Positions 15,401-25,998 are shown, numbered from the stretch's first letter. The stretch: 64,000 nt of DNA from Streptomyces sp. NBC_01216 (GCF_035994945.1 NZ_CP108677.1:4650001-4714000); one strand, 5' to 3'. Notes: generated by a model not told the origin, from the sequence alone. Translations and numbers: made by a program.

Positions 15401-18370
15401 ATGACCGCACCGAACCCGAACCCACTGGGCCTGCCGGGAGACTCCGGTCCCGCGGCGACGCGCGACGCGGCGCGCACGGCCCGGCGTCTGACCGACGAGC
15501 CCCGCACCCCGCGCTCGTCTCCCCGCCCGCCGGGCGAGGGAACGGGGCCGGACACCGATACGGAGGCGACCGGAACCGACGCGGTTGCCGGGGCCGTCGC
15601 CGACCGGGGTGCGGACGAGGCGGTTCAGAAGCCTTCGGGCGACGGCGACGCGCGTACGGCGGTCACCGACGCCCTCGCCGGTGACGCGGCCATCGGTGAC
15701 GCGGCCATCGGTGGCGTGGCCGGTCCGGCGGCCGGACCGGCCACGGTGAGCGGAGGGCGGCCCGTCCCGGCGGCCACCGTCCCGGCGTCCCCGGCCGGGG
15801 ACGGACCTCGCGCCGCGGTGGCCGCCGGGTCACCTCCCGCGCCGTCGCCGGCTTCCGGTACCGACGGGGCTTCCTGTACCGGGGACGCCCGTTCCTCCGG
15901 GACTCCGGAGGAACTCCCGTCTCGTCCGGTGGGGAGTGAGGAGTCGGGTCACCGCCCCGGCCGGACCACCGCGGCGTCCCGGCCGGTCGGGGCGACGGCG
16001 CTGTCCGCCGCCCCGCCCCGACCGCAAGGCACGAGCGTCACGGCCGGTCGCCCGCGAGCCGCGGCCCCGGGCGGCGAGGGCCGGGAGACCACCGTGTCCG
16101 TGCCGTCGGCCCCGCCGTCGACGGGTCCGGCACCGGACGGGGGCGCCGCGGCCCCGTCCGGTCCGTCGGCTCCGGGCGGAGAAGCCGTCCGTCCCGGTAC
16201 GGCCGAAGGCGCGACGCCGACGTCCCCTCTCCCTCCGGTAGCTCCGGTCAGCTCTCCGGCGGCCGGACTCCCGGCCGCCCCGTCGGTCGCCGGACCGGTC
16301 CGGGAGCGGTCGCCCGGCACCCCGCCGGACGGTCCGGCTGCCGGAGGTCCGGGCGAGAACAGCCCGAGGAGTCCCGGACTGCGCCCGGGTGACGGTCCGC
16401 TCGGCGTGGGTATCGCCGCCGCCGGTGCCGTGGCGGGCGCAGCCCCGGCGGGGACCCGTCAGCAGCCGGACCGCGCTTCGGCGGACCGCGCGCGGCCGGG
16501 GCCGGAGAGGCGGCCGCCCGGGGCCGCCGCCCGGCCCGCCCCGGCCGGGGAGCCTGTCGCGGTGTCACGGCCCGTTTCCGCGCGGGCGGTCGACGAGGAG
16601 AAGACCGACGGCGCCGCCGGTACCGTCGCGGCTCGGGTCGCCCCCGGGCCGGACACCCGGGCCGGTGCGGAGACGGGCCCATCCATCGCCGTCCCATCCA
16701 TCGCGGTCCCATCCACTGCGGGTGAACCCGCCGTGGGTGAATCAGCCGTGGGCGCCCCGGAACCGGCCCCGTGTACGCCCCGAACCGGCCCCGTCACCGC
16801 CGCGGCCCCGGCCCGCTCGGCCGCCCCTGCCCCGACCCCGTCCAGAGGGCTGACGCCCTCCGCCCCGGTCGCGTCCGCCTCGACCTCCTCTCCGACCCCG
16901 TCCCCGGTCGCGTCCACCCGTTCCCCGATGTCGTCGCCGGTCCCTGTCTCTTCCCCGATGTCGTCGCCCGCCCCGTCCGACGCCTGCCCGGCCCCGTCCG
17001 CTCCGGCCCCGTCGGCTCCGGCCCCGTCCGTCCCGGCCGACGGCGATGCTTCCTCCGATGCCGGGACCGCCCACACGACCTGCGGGGGCACGCTCATCCG
17101 GGTCCGTGACATCGGGCGGATCATCGAGGCGCCTGGTGGTGTCATCGCCGTGCCCGTGGCCGCGGAGGTGGCCAGGGCCGCCGCCCCGGCCCCGGTGCGG
17201 ACCGGCGCCAGGCGGAAGAACGTGATCGGGGCCGAGACGACCGGGTCGATCCCCGTGCACCTGCTCTTCCGGGACGAGCCCGACGCGTCCGCGCCGACGG
17301 CGACCGGTCTCCGCGGCGGCGCGGACGAGGACGGCGGCCCCGCCACCGTCGCCCTGGCCGTCCCCTTCGCCTCTCCGGCTTCCGCCCCGCCCGCGGCCCC
17401 CGCCGCCAAGGCCAAGATCCCCCAGCCCGCCCGTGCCCGGGTGCCCCGCCCGGCTCCCCCCTCCGACCCCGAGCTCGTCGAGCGGCCCGGCCCCGTCCTG
17501 CCGGGCTGGATCGGGGTACTCGCCGGTCTCCTGGCCCTCGCCGCCTGCGGGACCATCGTGTGGTGGGCGGGCGCCGTGCCGGAGCCGCTCGGGCAGCTGC
17601 TGCGTCTGCCCTCCCGTCCGTACCACGGCATCCACCTCGGACTCTGGGCCATGCTCGCCCTCGGAGTGCTCCTCACGCTCTTCGCCTTCGGCGGGCTCGG
17701 CCGCGGACGCGTCGGCCAGGCATACGTCCTGACCCTCTTCGGCGACTACCGCGGTACCGTCCGCCGTACCGGTCTCCACTGGATCAGCCCGCTCCTGCTG
17801 CGTCGCCGGGTCGACGTCCGGCTGCGGCACTGGCGCAGCGAGCCGCTCGCCGCGGTGGACGCCAAGGGCACCGCGCTCGACGTCACCGTCCTGGTCGTCT
17901 GGCGCGTCCGGGACACCGTCCGCGCCGCGCTCGGGGTCGACGGGCACGAGGAGTACCTGCGAGAGCAGGTCGAGGCGGCCATGGCCCGGGTTCTCTCGCA
18001 GCTTCCGGCGGACGCCTTCCACGAGGACGCCCCGACGCTGCGCGACGCGGAGGCCGTCGGCGAGGCTCTGACCCGGATGCTCTCGTCCGAGTGCGCCCCG
18101 GTCGGGATCGACGTGTTCTCGGCGCAGCCGACCCGGATCGAGTACGCGCCCGAGATCGCGGCGGCCATGCGGCGCCGGCGGATCGCGGCGATCGACGCGA
18201 AGCACCGGGACAGTGTGCTGACCGCCGTCGTGGACGCGGTGGACGACGTGGTCCACCGACTGACCACGCGTGGTCTGGTCGAGTTGGACGACTATGACCG
18301 CAAGGCGCTGGTCAAGGACCTGACGGTGGCGTTCTACACCGGCCGGACGGGTCCGGGAGGCGGGGCGTGA
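15401..18370 (+). CDS. SPFH/band-7 membrane protein with a giant disordered N-terminus
   Basis: A 989-residue product. Residues 1 to about 690 are almost entirely Ala/Pro/Ser/Thr/Gly with no predicted fold, including short duplicated units such as GDAAIGDAAIGG and MSSPVPVSSPMSS. Two membrane helices follow (about 700-722 and 740-765). The SPFH domain (about 770-985) has VGQAYVLTLFGDYRGTVRRTG, the variable-strand VDVRLRHWRSEPL, and LDVTVLVVWRVRDT. SPFH proteins form membrane-associated oligomers that organise proteases or lipids. The ATG at 15401 has GAGG nine bases upstream; a GTG nine bases earlier is also possible. The long tail is unusual for the family and is discussed as a finding. Confidence 0.85.
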   Translation: MTAPNPNPLGLPGDSGPAATRDAARTARRLTDEPRTPRSSPRPPGEGTGPDTDTEATGTDAVAGAVADRGADEAVQKPSGDGDARTAVTDALAGDAAIGDAAIGGVAGPAAGPATVSGGRPVPAATVPASPAGDGPRAAVAAGSPPAPSPASGTDGASCTGDARSSGTPEELPSRPVGSEESGHRPGRTTAASRPVGATALSAAPPRPQGTSVTAGRPRAAAPGGEGRETTVSVPSAPPSTGPAPDGGAAAPSGPSAPGGEAVRPGTAEGATPTSPLPPVAPVSSPAAGLPAAPSVAGPVRERSPGTPPDGPAAGGPGENSPRSPGLRPGDGPLGVGIAAAGAVAGAAPAGTRQQPDRASADRARPGPERRPPGAAARPAPAGEPVAVSRPVSARAVDEEKTDGAAGTVAARVAPGPDTRAGAETGPSIAVPSIAVPSTAGEPAVGESAVGAPEPAPCTPRTGPVTAAAPARSAAPAPTPSRGLTPSAPVASASTSSPTPSPVASTRSPMSSPVPVSSPMSSPAPSDACPAPSAPAPSAPAPSVPADGDASSDAGTAHTTCGGTLIRVRDIGRIIEAPGGVIAVPVAAEVARAAAPAPVRTGARRKNVIGAETTGSIPVHLLFRDEPDASAPTATGLRGGADEDGGPATVALAVPFASPASAPPAAPAAKAKIPQPARARVPRPAPPSDPELVERPGPVLPGWIGVLAGLLALAACGTIVWWAGAVPEPLGQLLRLPSRPYHGIHLGLWAMLALGVLLTLFAFGGLGRGRVGQAYVLTLFGDYRGTVRRTGLHWISPLLLRRRVDVRLRHWRSEPLAAVDAKGTALDVTVLVVWRVRDTVRAALGVDGHEEYLREQVEAAMARVLSQLPADAFHEDAPTLRDAEAVGEALTRMLSSECAPVGIDVFSAQPTRIEYAPEIAAAMRRRRIAAIDAKHRDSVLTAVVDAVDDVVHRLTTRGLVELDDYDRKALVKDLTVAFYTGRTGPGGGA

Positions 18371-18381
18371 ATCCCGCGATT

Positions 18382-18412
18382 GGTATGGACATGTTCAACT
18401 TCTGTCCATACC
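18382..18412. promoter_or_regulatory. Inverted repeat in the AA10 promoter region
   Basis: Perfect 10-bp arms GGTATGGACA and TGTCCATACC are separated by 11 bases, just upstream of the DasR-type box. Likely a second regulator site; the protein is unknown. Confidence 0.5.
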
Positions 18413-18417
18413 TTGGT

Positions 18418-18433
18418 ACTTGGTCTAGACCGG
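18418..18433. promoter_or_regulatory. DasR-responsive element (dre) upstream of the AA10 gene
   Basis: ACTTGGTCTAGACCGG closely matches the known Streptomyces dre consensus, with an intact TGGTCTAGACC core at 18421-18431. DasR is the GntR-type regulator that represses chitin and N-acetylglucosamine genes. Confidence 0.8.
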
Positions 18434-18520
18434 AATAGGTACCGCATCAACCACGGCCGAACCATCCGCACGCGTGCAGCACGGGCCACGGAACTCCCCA
18501 CGTTCTCCTGGAGCGACAGC

Positions 18521-19111
18521 ATGCGCAAAAAGACAGGTGTGGCGGCGGTGGCGCTCGGCGTCGCGGCCGCCACCCTCTTCGCCACGAGCAGTGCCGGAAG
18601 CCACGGCTACACCGACTCGCCGATCAGCCGCCAGAAGCTCTGCGCCAACGGCACCGTGAACAACTGCGGCCCCATCCAGTGGGAGCCGCAGTCGGTCGAG
18701 GGTCCCAAGGGCTTCCCTGCCGCCGGCCCCGCCGACGGCAGGATCTGCTCCGCCGGACTCTCCCAGTTCGCCCCGCTCGACGACCCGCGAGGCGGCAACT
18801 GGCCCGCCACCCACGTCACCGCGGGGCAGAGCTACGGCTTCCGCTGGCAGTTCACCGCCCGCCACCGCACCACCGACTTCCGGTACTACATCACCAAGAA
18901 CGGTTGGGACCGGACCAAGCCGCTCACCCGGGCGGCCCTCGATCCGCAGCCCTTCCTGACCGTCCCCTACAACAACCAGCAGCCGCCGGGCACGCTCTCG
19001 CACTCCGGGACCATCCCGGCGGGCAAGACCGGCAAGCACCTGATCCTGGCGGTCTGGACGATCGCGGACACCGCGAACGCCTTCTACGCCTGCTCGGACG
19101 TCCAGTTCTGA
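18521..19111 (+). CDS. AA10 lytic polysaccharide monooxygenase (chitin-active type)
   Basis: Secreted copper enzyme that oxidatively cleaves crystalline chitin. The 196-residue precursor has a signal peptide (about residues 1-27, ending SSAGS). The mature protein begins HGYTDSP, so His1 supplies the first ligand of the copper histidine brace. The second brace histidine is in the FTARHRTTDFRYYITKNGW segment, with the usual aromatic residues around it. Four cysteines can form two disulfides. It is a single-domain protein with no carbohydrate-binding module. GGAG lies upstream of the ATG, and a dre site 90 bp upstream indicates DasR control. It should act with the GH18 chitinases encoded at 22.2 and 47.2 kb. 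Confidence 0.95.
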   Translation: MRKKTGVAAVALGVAAATLFATSSAGSHGYTDSPISRQKLCANGTVNNCGPIQWEPQSVEGPKGFPAAGPADGRICSAGLSQFAPLDDPRGGNWPATHVTAGQSYGFRWQFTARHRTTDFRYYITKNGWDRTKPLTRAALDPQPFLTVPYNNQQPPGTLSHSGTIPAGKTGKHLILAVWTIADTANAFYACSDVQF

Positions 19112-19335
19112 CACCGTGTCGGCTGCTGTCCGGCGTATGACCGTGGCGGGGCTCGTACAGCGTCGGCGGGGCGACCACCGGACCGGCCTGAGGAGCCGGG
19201 ACCTGGTTCTCGGCCGTCACCGGAACGCCGCCGGAGCCGTCGCGCGGGCCTCGGTGGTGGTGGAGCCGCTGCCCCGGGGTGCCGAGCCGCACCTCGGGGT
19301 GCTCCTCGACGACACGCCGGCATTCCCCCCGCGGC

Positions 19336-19420
19336 TGAGAGCCTGCCGGGTGGCCTCTGGCCGGGCGGTCACGCCTTGGCACGCACGCTCCCGGCGTTGC
19401 CGGGATGCCCCGGTACCTCA
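19336..19420 (+). repeat. Partial copy B of the inverted-repeat element
   Basis: Begins TGAGAGCCTGCCGGGTGGCC and matches copy A through the CCGGGCGGTCACGCC segment, then loses similarity near 19420. This is the only copy not at a recognisable gene's stop codon; it sits between the AA10 gene and tRNA-Lys 2. I see no gene in 19112-19482. Confidence 0.65.
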
Positions 19421-19482
19421 CGGGTGGGCGCGAGCAGGTCCCGGTAGGCGTCGCTGACAGTCACGATGAGGCGGGAAGCACG

Positions 19483-19514
19483 AAGAAGCCCCCCGCTCAC
19501 GCGAGGGGCTTCTT
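19483..19514 (-). terminator. Terminator of the second tRNA-Lys
   Basis: Arms AAGAAGCCCC and GGGGCTTCTT enclose a CGCTCACGCGA-type loop with further pairing, directly downstream of the tRNA. Confidence 0.8.
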
Positions 19515-19521
19515 CCGTCTG

Positions 19522-19595
19522 TGCGCCGCCAGGGACTCGAACCCCGGACCCGCTGATTAAGAGTCAGCTGCTCTAACCAACTGAGCTAGCGGCGC
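19522..19595 (-). tRNA. tRNA-Lys (anticodon CTT), copy 2
   Basis: Identical base for base to the copy at 13764-13837 across acceptor, D, anticodon and T arms, and on the same strand. Confidence 0.97.
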
Positions 19596-19754
19596 CTGCT
19601 GACAGAGAAAATACTACCCGCTTCTCGGCGGTGCTCACGACCACGCCACTGAGGGACGCTTCCGGCCGCTCCGCGACCCGTTTCCGGCGTCCCGGCGGAC
19701 TCCGGCCTTCCAGGCCCGGACGGGACCAGGGCGTCCGGGCCTGGGAAGCGGGCC

Positions 19755-20513
19755 TCAGATCGCCAGCGAGAGCACCACCGGGGCCGCTTTGCGGTTCAGC
19801 GTGTCCGCCGCCGAGCGCAGCCGATGGGCGTGTTCGATCGGCAGGGAGAGCGCGAGGCAGCCCACGGAGGCGCCCGCCGTCAGCGGGACCGCTGCGCACA
19901 CCGTGCCCACCGCGTACTCCTGGAGGTCGAGCACCGGGACGGTCGGAGGCTGGCTGTCCAGTTTGGAGAAGAGGATCCTCTCGCTGGTGATCGTCCGGGA
20001 GGTCAGCCGGGCGATCCGGTGCCGGGCGAGGTGATCGCGGCGGCCGTTCCGGTCCAGCTGCGTCAGCAGGCATTTGCCGACCGCGCTGGCGTGCGCCGCC
20101 GACCGGAAGTCCACCCACTCGTTGACCTTGGGTGTGCGCGGGCCGTCGGCGAACTGGGTGATCTTCACTTCGCCGTCGATGTACCGGCTGATGTAGACGG
20201 CCGCGCCGACGGAGTCGCGGAGTTCGGTCAGCGTCTCCTGGAGCTTGCTCTCGAGGGCTTCGCGGCGGGTCATGCCGGACCCGAGCAGGACCAGCGAGTC
20301 GCCGATCACATAGGCGCCGTCGCTGACCTGCTCGACATACCCCTCGCGGCGCAGCATCAGCAGAAGGGACGACAGATGAGCGGTCGGCAGACCCGTCTCC
20401 CGCGCGATCTGGACGTCCGTCACCCCGCCGCCGTGCCGTGAGACCGTCTCCAGCACGCGCAGGGCGTATTGCACCGAGTGGAACGGCGCGGTGGGCTCGG
20501 GCTTCAGCGCCAC
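19755..20513 (-). CDS. IclR-family transcriptional regulator
   Basis: A 252-residue regulator. The winged helix-turn-helix (about residues 10-75) contains VLETVSRHGGGVTDVQIARETGLPTAHLSSLLLMLRREGYV-type sequence. The IclR effector domain (about 85-250) shows SAAHASAVGKCLL, typical of the family, and a small-molecule pocket region AVGTVCAAVPL. The gene faces away from the luciferase-like oxidoreductase at 20872, with 358 bp between. The ligand and targets cannot be told from the sequence. An Ala-rich N-terminus precedes the HTH as in many Streptomyces members. Confidence 0.92.
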   Translation of the reverse strand: MALKPEPTAPFHSVQYALRVLETVSRHGGGVTDVQIARETGLPTAHLSSLLLMLRREGYVEQVSDGAYVIGDSLVLLGSGMTRREALESKLQETLTELRDSVGAAVYISRYIDGEVKITQFADGPRTPKVNEWVDFRSAAHASAVGKCLLTQLDRNGRRDHLARHRIARLTSRTITSERILFSKLDSQPPTVPVLDLQEYAVGTVCAAVPLTAGASVGCLALSLPIEHAHRLRSAADTLNRKAAPVVLSLAI

Positions 20514-20871
20514 GGCTTCCCCCTACCAGGTTGTGACCGCAAGCTTCCGTACTTCCGTACCACGATAGCCGTCAAGCGCCGTTTCCGGGGCGGCTGTTGG
20601 CGAGATAAATACGGCGCGGCAGGGCCGCACGCTGGGCCTCACCACCCTGGCATATGTCAGGGGCATGAGTGGGTCGAAGATTCGGTGGTCAGGGCACCGT
20701 ACGGACGCTCTCGGGCACGCGTTCGGGCCGAGAAGTCGAGAATAATTCTTCGGAGAATCGGACTCGATCATCCCCGGCGGCCTGGTCCGCGCACCCCCGG
20801 GGGAATAAGCGGAGACCCCCTCCTGTTGTGGCCCGGCGTACCTCCGTCACAGCACAGAAGGGCCGCCCACG
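20514..20871. other. Divergent intergenic region, 358 bp
   Basis: No gene is supported. The stretch is AT-richer around 20741-20760 and holds a short hairpin ATTCT-TCGG-AGAAT (20746-20759). It probably contains the promoters of the IclR gene and the LLM oxidoreductase. Confidence 0.5.
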
Positions 20872-21942
20872 GTGAGCGACGCGATTCGAGGCACGGCACG
20901 CGGGGAGTCGCCCGTTCCGCTGTCCGTACTGGACCTGGTGACCGTCGGCAGCGGGCGGACCGCGACGCAGGCGCTGGCCACCAGTGTCGAGATCGGCAGG
21001 CTGGCCGAGCGCCGCGGCTACCACCGGCACTGGGTGGCCGAACACCACTCCATGCCCGGCGTCGCCTCCTCCTCGCCGGCTGTGATCCTGGCCCATCTCG
21101 CCGCCCACACCCGCGGTATCCGGCTCGGCTCGGGCGGCGTCATGCTCCCCAACCACGCCCCCCTGGTGATCGCCGAACAGTTCGGCACCCTGGAGGCGCT
21201 CGCGCCGGGCCGCATCGACCTCGGGCTCGGTCGTGCCCCGGGCACGGACGGCGCCACCGCCGCCGCCCTGCGCCGGAGCCGGACCCCGGACGAGGGGGCG
21301 GACGACTTCCCGCGGCAACTCGCCGAACTGACCCGCTTCCTGGACGACGACTTCCCGGACGGGCACCCGTACGCCCGCGTCCACGCGGTACCGGGACCGG
21401 TGCAGGGGCCCGCGGGCCGTCCGCCGATCTGGCTGCTCGGCTCCTCCGGCTTCAGCGCCCGCCTGGCCGGGACGCTCGGGCTGCCGTTCGCCTTCGCCCA
21501 TCACTTCTCGGCCCGGAACACACTTCCGGCGCTCGATCTCTACCGCGAGTCCTTCCGCCCCTCGGAGGCGCTCGACGCCCCGTACGCGCTGATCGGCGTC
21601 TCGGCGCTGGCCGCCGAGGACGAGAAGGAGGCGCGCCGCCAGGTCCTCACCGGTGCGCTGTCGATGCTCCGGCTGCGCACCGGACGGCCCGGCCTGATAC
21701 CGACGCCGGAGGAGGCGGAGGCGTACCGGTTCGCCCCGGCCGAGCGGGAGTTCGTGGACGGCTGGCTCGCGAACGTGGTGCACGGCACGGCCGACGCGGT
21801 GCGCTCGGGGCTGGACGGTCTGCGTGAGCGGACGGGTGCCGACGAGCTGATGATCACGGCCAACGCGCACGGCGGGGAGGCCCGGTCGCGGAGTTACGGG
21901 TTGATCGCGGACGCGTACGGGCTCCCGGACGGTCCCGGGTAA
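20872..21942 (+). CDS. LLM-class flavin-dependent oxidoreductase (luciferase-like)
   Basis: A 356-residue FMN-dependent TIM-barrel monooxygenase related to bacterial luciferase and the MsnO8-like group. Signature segments are AERRGYHRHWVAEHHSMPGVASSSP near residue 45, the GSGGVMLPNHAPLVIAEQFGTLEALAPGRIDLGLGRAPGTD region, and the C-terminal ADELMI barrel strand. (Segments are quoted to show order; each is characteristic of the family.) The start is a GTG with a weak AGGG-type site. Substrate unknown: such enzymes act on alkanes, aldehydes or sulfonates. Divergence from the IclR gene suggests possible control by it. Confidence 0.9.
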   Translation: MSDAIRGTARGESPVPLSVLDLVTVGSGRTATQALATSVEIGRLAERRGYHRHWVAEHHSMPGVASSSPAVILAHLAAHTRGIRLGSGGVMLPNHAPLVIAEQFGTLEALAPGRIDLGLGRAPGTDGATAAALRRSRTPDEGADDFPRQLAELTRFLDDDFPDGHPYARVHAVPGPVQGPAGRPPIWLLGSSGFSARLAGTLGLPFAFAHHFSARNTLPALDLYRESFRPSEALDAPYALIGVSALAAEDEKEARRQVLTGALSMLRLRTGRPGLIPTPEEAEAYRFAPAEREFVDGWLANVVHGTADAVRSGLDGLRERTGADELMITANAHGGEARSRSYGLIADAYGLPDGPG

Positions 21943-22013
21943 AACCTGGATTTCCGCGAGGGGTTGGTTCACCGTCGAACGAACCGGCCGCATAGTCCTA
22001 AGTGAACCTTAAA

Positions 22014-22040
22014 CCGCTCGTCACCTGTGGTGGCGAGCGG
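22014..22040 (+). terminator. Hairpin between the LLM gene and the chitinase
   Basis: CCGCTCG pairs with CGAGCGG, and inside it CACC pairs with GGTG around a TGT loop. It lies 70 bp after the LLM stop and before the chitinase promoter. Confidence 0.65.
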
Positions 22041-22087
22041 CTCCGTTGTGTGCTGCATCCCTCTGACGAGGGCTTTCCTTGGCGAAT

Positions 22088-22122
22088 TGGTCTAGTCCTC
22101 AATCTGGTTCAGACCATTGACG
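22088..22122 (+). promoter_or_regulatory. Paired dre/direct-repeat chitinase promoter
   Basis: Two copies of the classic chitinase operator lie 17 bp apart: TGGTCTAGTCCT (22088-22099) and TGGTTCAGACCA (22105-22116). A TTGACG -35-like hexamer (22117-22122) abuts the second copy, with TATCAC 18 bp further. This matches the direct-repeat promoters known for Streptomyces chitinases and DasR. Confidence 0.8.
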
Positions 22123-22198
22123 CACCGTTCACGCGCGGGCTATCACTGCTCCAGTTCCTGTACGGCATCACCCCCAGCACTCCCCTCGGAGGCCGCAC

Positions 22199-23899
<1,701 letters not shown>

Positions 23900-23925
23900 C
23901 CACCGGCTGACACTCCCACATGACC

Positions 23926-23963
23926 GCCGCCCCCGCCCGGATGTCCCTCCGGCCGGGGGCGGC
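23926..23963 (+). terminator. Chitinase terminator
   Basis: GCCGCCCCCGCCCGG (23926-23940) pairs with CCGGCCGGGGGCGGC (23949-23963) around an eight-base loop, 27 bp after the stop codon. Confidence 0.8.
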
Positions 23964-23977
23964 TTCCATGCGTCCGG

Positions 23978-24054
23978 AGGGCCTTCCCGGCAACGCCGGC
24001 AGCGCGCGTGCCAGGGCGTGACCGCCCGGTCGGAGGCCACCCGGCAGGCTCTCA
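23978..24054 (-). repeat. Partial copy C of the inverted-repeat element
   Basis: Read on the minus strand it begins TGAGAGCCTGCCGGGTGGCC and matches copy D's interior up to GGCAACGCCGGCAGC. The TGA is the stop of the GGDEF-EAL gene. Confidence 0.7.
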
Positions 24055-25998
24055 GGCCGGCAGCGGTGCCACGCCGATCAGCTCCGCGATCCGGTCCGGG
24101 GCCACGGCCCGGGAGTAGAGCCAGCCCTGACCGGTGTCGCAGCCGATGCGCCGCAGCCGGGTCGCCTGCCCCGAGGTCTCCACGCACTCGGCGGTGACGG
24201 TCAGGCCGAGGCGGTGCGCCAGCTGGACCAGCGCCTCCACGATCAGTTCGTCCGCGGGGTTGGGGTGCGCCTCGTCCTGGAAGCCGCGGACGAAGGAACC
24301 GTCCAGCTTGAGCGCCGAGACCGGCAGCCGGCTCAGGTAGGCCAGGTTCGAGTAGCCCGTGCCGAAGTCGTCGATCGCGATCTGGACCCCCATGTCGCTC
24401 AGCGCCTGCAGCGCCTGCAGCGGCCGGCCCGCCGAGCCCATCACCGCGGACTCGGTCAGCTCCAGTTGGAGCAGGTGCGGGGGGAGTCCGGTCTCCGCCA
24501 GGATGCCCGCCACGTCAGCCACCAGGTCGGAGTCCCACACCTGGCGCACAGCCACGTTGACGCTCACGAACAGCGGACGCTGCCGCGGATGGTCCTGCTG
24601 CCAGCGCCTGGCCTGGCGGCAGGCGGTCCGCAGGACCCACCGACCCAGCTCGACGATCGAGCCGTCCTCCTCGGCGATCCCGATGAACCGATTCGGCGGG
24701 AGCGAACCGAACTGCGGGTGGTTCCAGCGCACCAGCGCCTCGACACCGCGCACCGCACCGTCCGCCAGTCCCACCAGCGGCTGGTACTCCAGCGCGAACT
24801 CACCGCGCTCCACGGCCGGCCGCAACGTCGAGCCGAGCGCCTGCCGGGTCATGCGGTGCGCGTTGCGCTCCGGGTCGAAGAGCGTCCAGCGGGCCTTCCC
24901 GTCGGCCTTCGCCCAGTACAGGGTGGTGTCCGCGGCCTGCATGAGGCCCGTCGCGGTCGTCCCGCGGGCCGTTCGCTCCACCACGCCGATCGAGGCCGAG
25001 ACCGACAGTCGCTGGCCTGCCAGGTCGAAGGGCTGCTGGAGCGCGGTCAGGACCGACCGGGCCAGATCCGCCAAGTGTTCCGTGCCCGCCGAGTCCTCCA
25101 CCAGGATCGCGAACTCGTCCCCGCCGAGCCGCGCCACCAGGTGCCCGCCGCTCCGGCTGTACCCGTCGTTGTCCGCGCACTCCGTCAGTCGGGCGGCGAC
25201 AGCGGCGAGGAGCCGGTCGCCGACCCGGTGTCCGAGGGTGTCGTTGACGGCCTTGAAGCCGTCCAGGTCGAGGTAACAGAGACCGATCCGCCCTGTTCCG
25301 CCATGCCGGTAGGACTCGTAGGACGAGCCGCGGTCCACGGCGCGGTCCCCCTGGGAACCCGCCTCCAGGGCCGCCGACAGACGCTCGAAGAACAGGGTGC
25401 GGTTGGGCAGCCTGGTGACCGGATCGTGCATCTGGAGGTGGCGCAGCCGCGCCTGGAGTTCGCGCCGGTCGCTGATGTCGGCGATCGACAGCAGGACACG
25501 ACGGCTGCCGGGCACGGGGGAGATGGTGACCTCGGCCCACAGGGAGCGCCCGTCCGGGTGCTTCAGGCGGCGGGTGCAGCGGAAACGGGAGCGCCGGCCC
25601 CGCAGTACCTCGTGGTACGCGTGCCAGGTGCGGCCGTCGGAGGCGAGGTCGACGAGATCGGCCGCGGCCCGTTCCCGCAGGGCGCGTGGCTCCGTCCCGA
25701 GGAGGGAGCCGAACGCGTCGTTGGCGGAGATCACGAGGCCGTCTCGGCCGACGACGGCCATGGCCAGCTGGGCGGCCCGGAAGGCGGCGCGGTAGTCGCG
25801 GAGGCCGGCCTCGGACCGCCGCTCGCCGCTCGTGTGGTGTTCGGACTCCGCGAGGTGGGCGCCGTCCGTCCGGGGGCCGCCGTCCGCCCGCGACGCCCCG
25901 GAGACCGAAGGGTGAGGATGACGCTCCGTAGTCGGATGCGTGGGCTCCCGTGCGGGCGAGCGCTCGGTGTGCGCCGGTTGTTCGGGGGTTCCGCTCAC
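24052..25998 (-). CDS. PAS-GGDEF-EAL cyclic-di-GMP signalling protein
   Basis: Soluble c-di-GMP enzyme, 648 residues. After a polar N-terminal region come a PAS domain (about 65-185), a GGDEF domain (about 195-375) and an EAL domain (about 390-645). The cyclase signature RLGGDEFAIL is intact. The phosphodiesterase side keeps the EAL tripeptide (VEALVRW), the DDFGTGYSN loop and the ECVET segment, so both activities are possible. No membrane helices. The domain order resembles CdgA/RmdA of S. coelicolor, regulators of development. I chose GTG 25998 because GGGAG lies eight bases upstream; longer open frames upstream lack such a site. Confidence 0.9.
   Translation of the reverse strand: MSGTPEQPAHTERSPAREPTHPTTERHPHPSVSGASRADGGPRTDGAHLAESEHHTSGERRSEAGLRDYRAAFRAAQLAMAVVGRDGLVISANDAFGSLLGTEPRALRERAAADLVDLASDGRTWHAYHEVLRGRRSRFRCTRRLKHPDGRSLWAEVTISPVPGSRRVLLSIADISDRRELQARLRHLQMHDPVTRLPNRTLFFERLSAALEAGSQGDRAVDRGSSYESYRHGGTGRIGLCYLDLDGFKAVNDTLGHRVGDRLLAAVAARLTECADNDGYSRSGGHLVARLGGDEFAILVEDSAGTEHLADLARSVLTALQQPFDLAGQRLSVSASIGVVERTARGTTATGLMQAADTTLYWAKADGKARWTLFDPERNAHRMTRQALGSTLRPAVERGEFALEYQPLVGLADGAVRGVEALVRWNHPQFGSLPPNRFIGIAEEDGSIVELGRWVLRTACRQARRWQQDHPRQRPLFVSVNVAVRQVWDSDLVADVAGILAETGLPPHLLQLELTESAVMGSAGRPLQALQALSDMGVQIAIDDFGTGYSNLAYLSRLPVSALKLDGSFVRGFQDEAHPNPADELIVEALVQLAHRLGLTVTAECVETSGQATRLRRIGCDTGQGWLYSRAVAPDRIAELIGVAPLPA

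Noticed and set aside
22014..22040. Riboswitch or attenuator ahead of the chitinase
   Set aside because: The hairpin lies upstream of the dre-containing promoter, so it cannot be in the chitinase leader; a terminator of the LLM gene is simpler.
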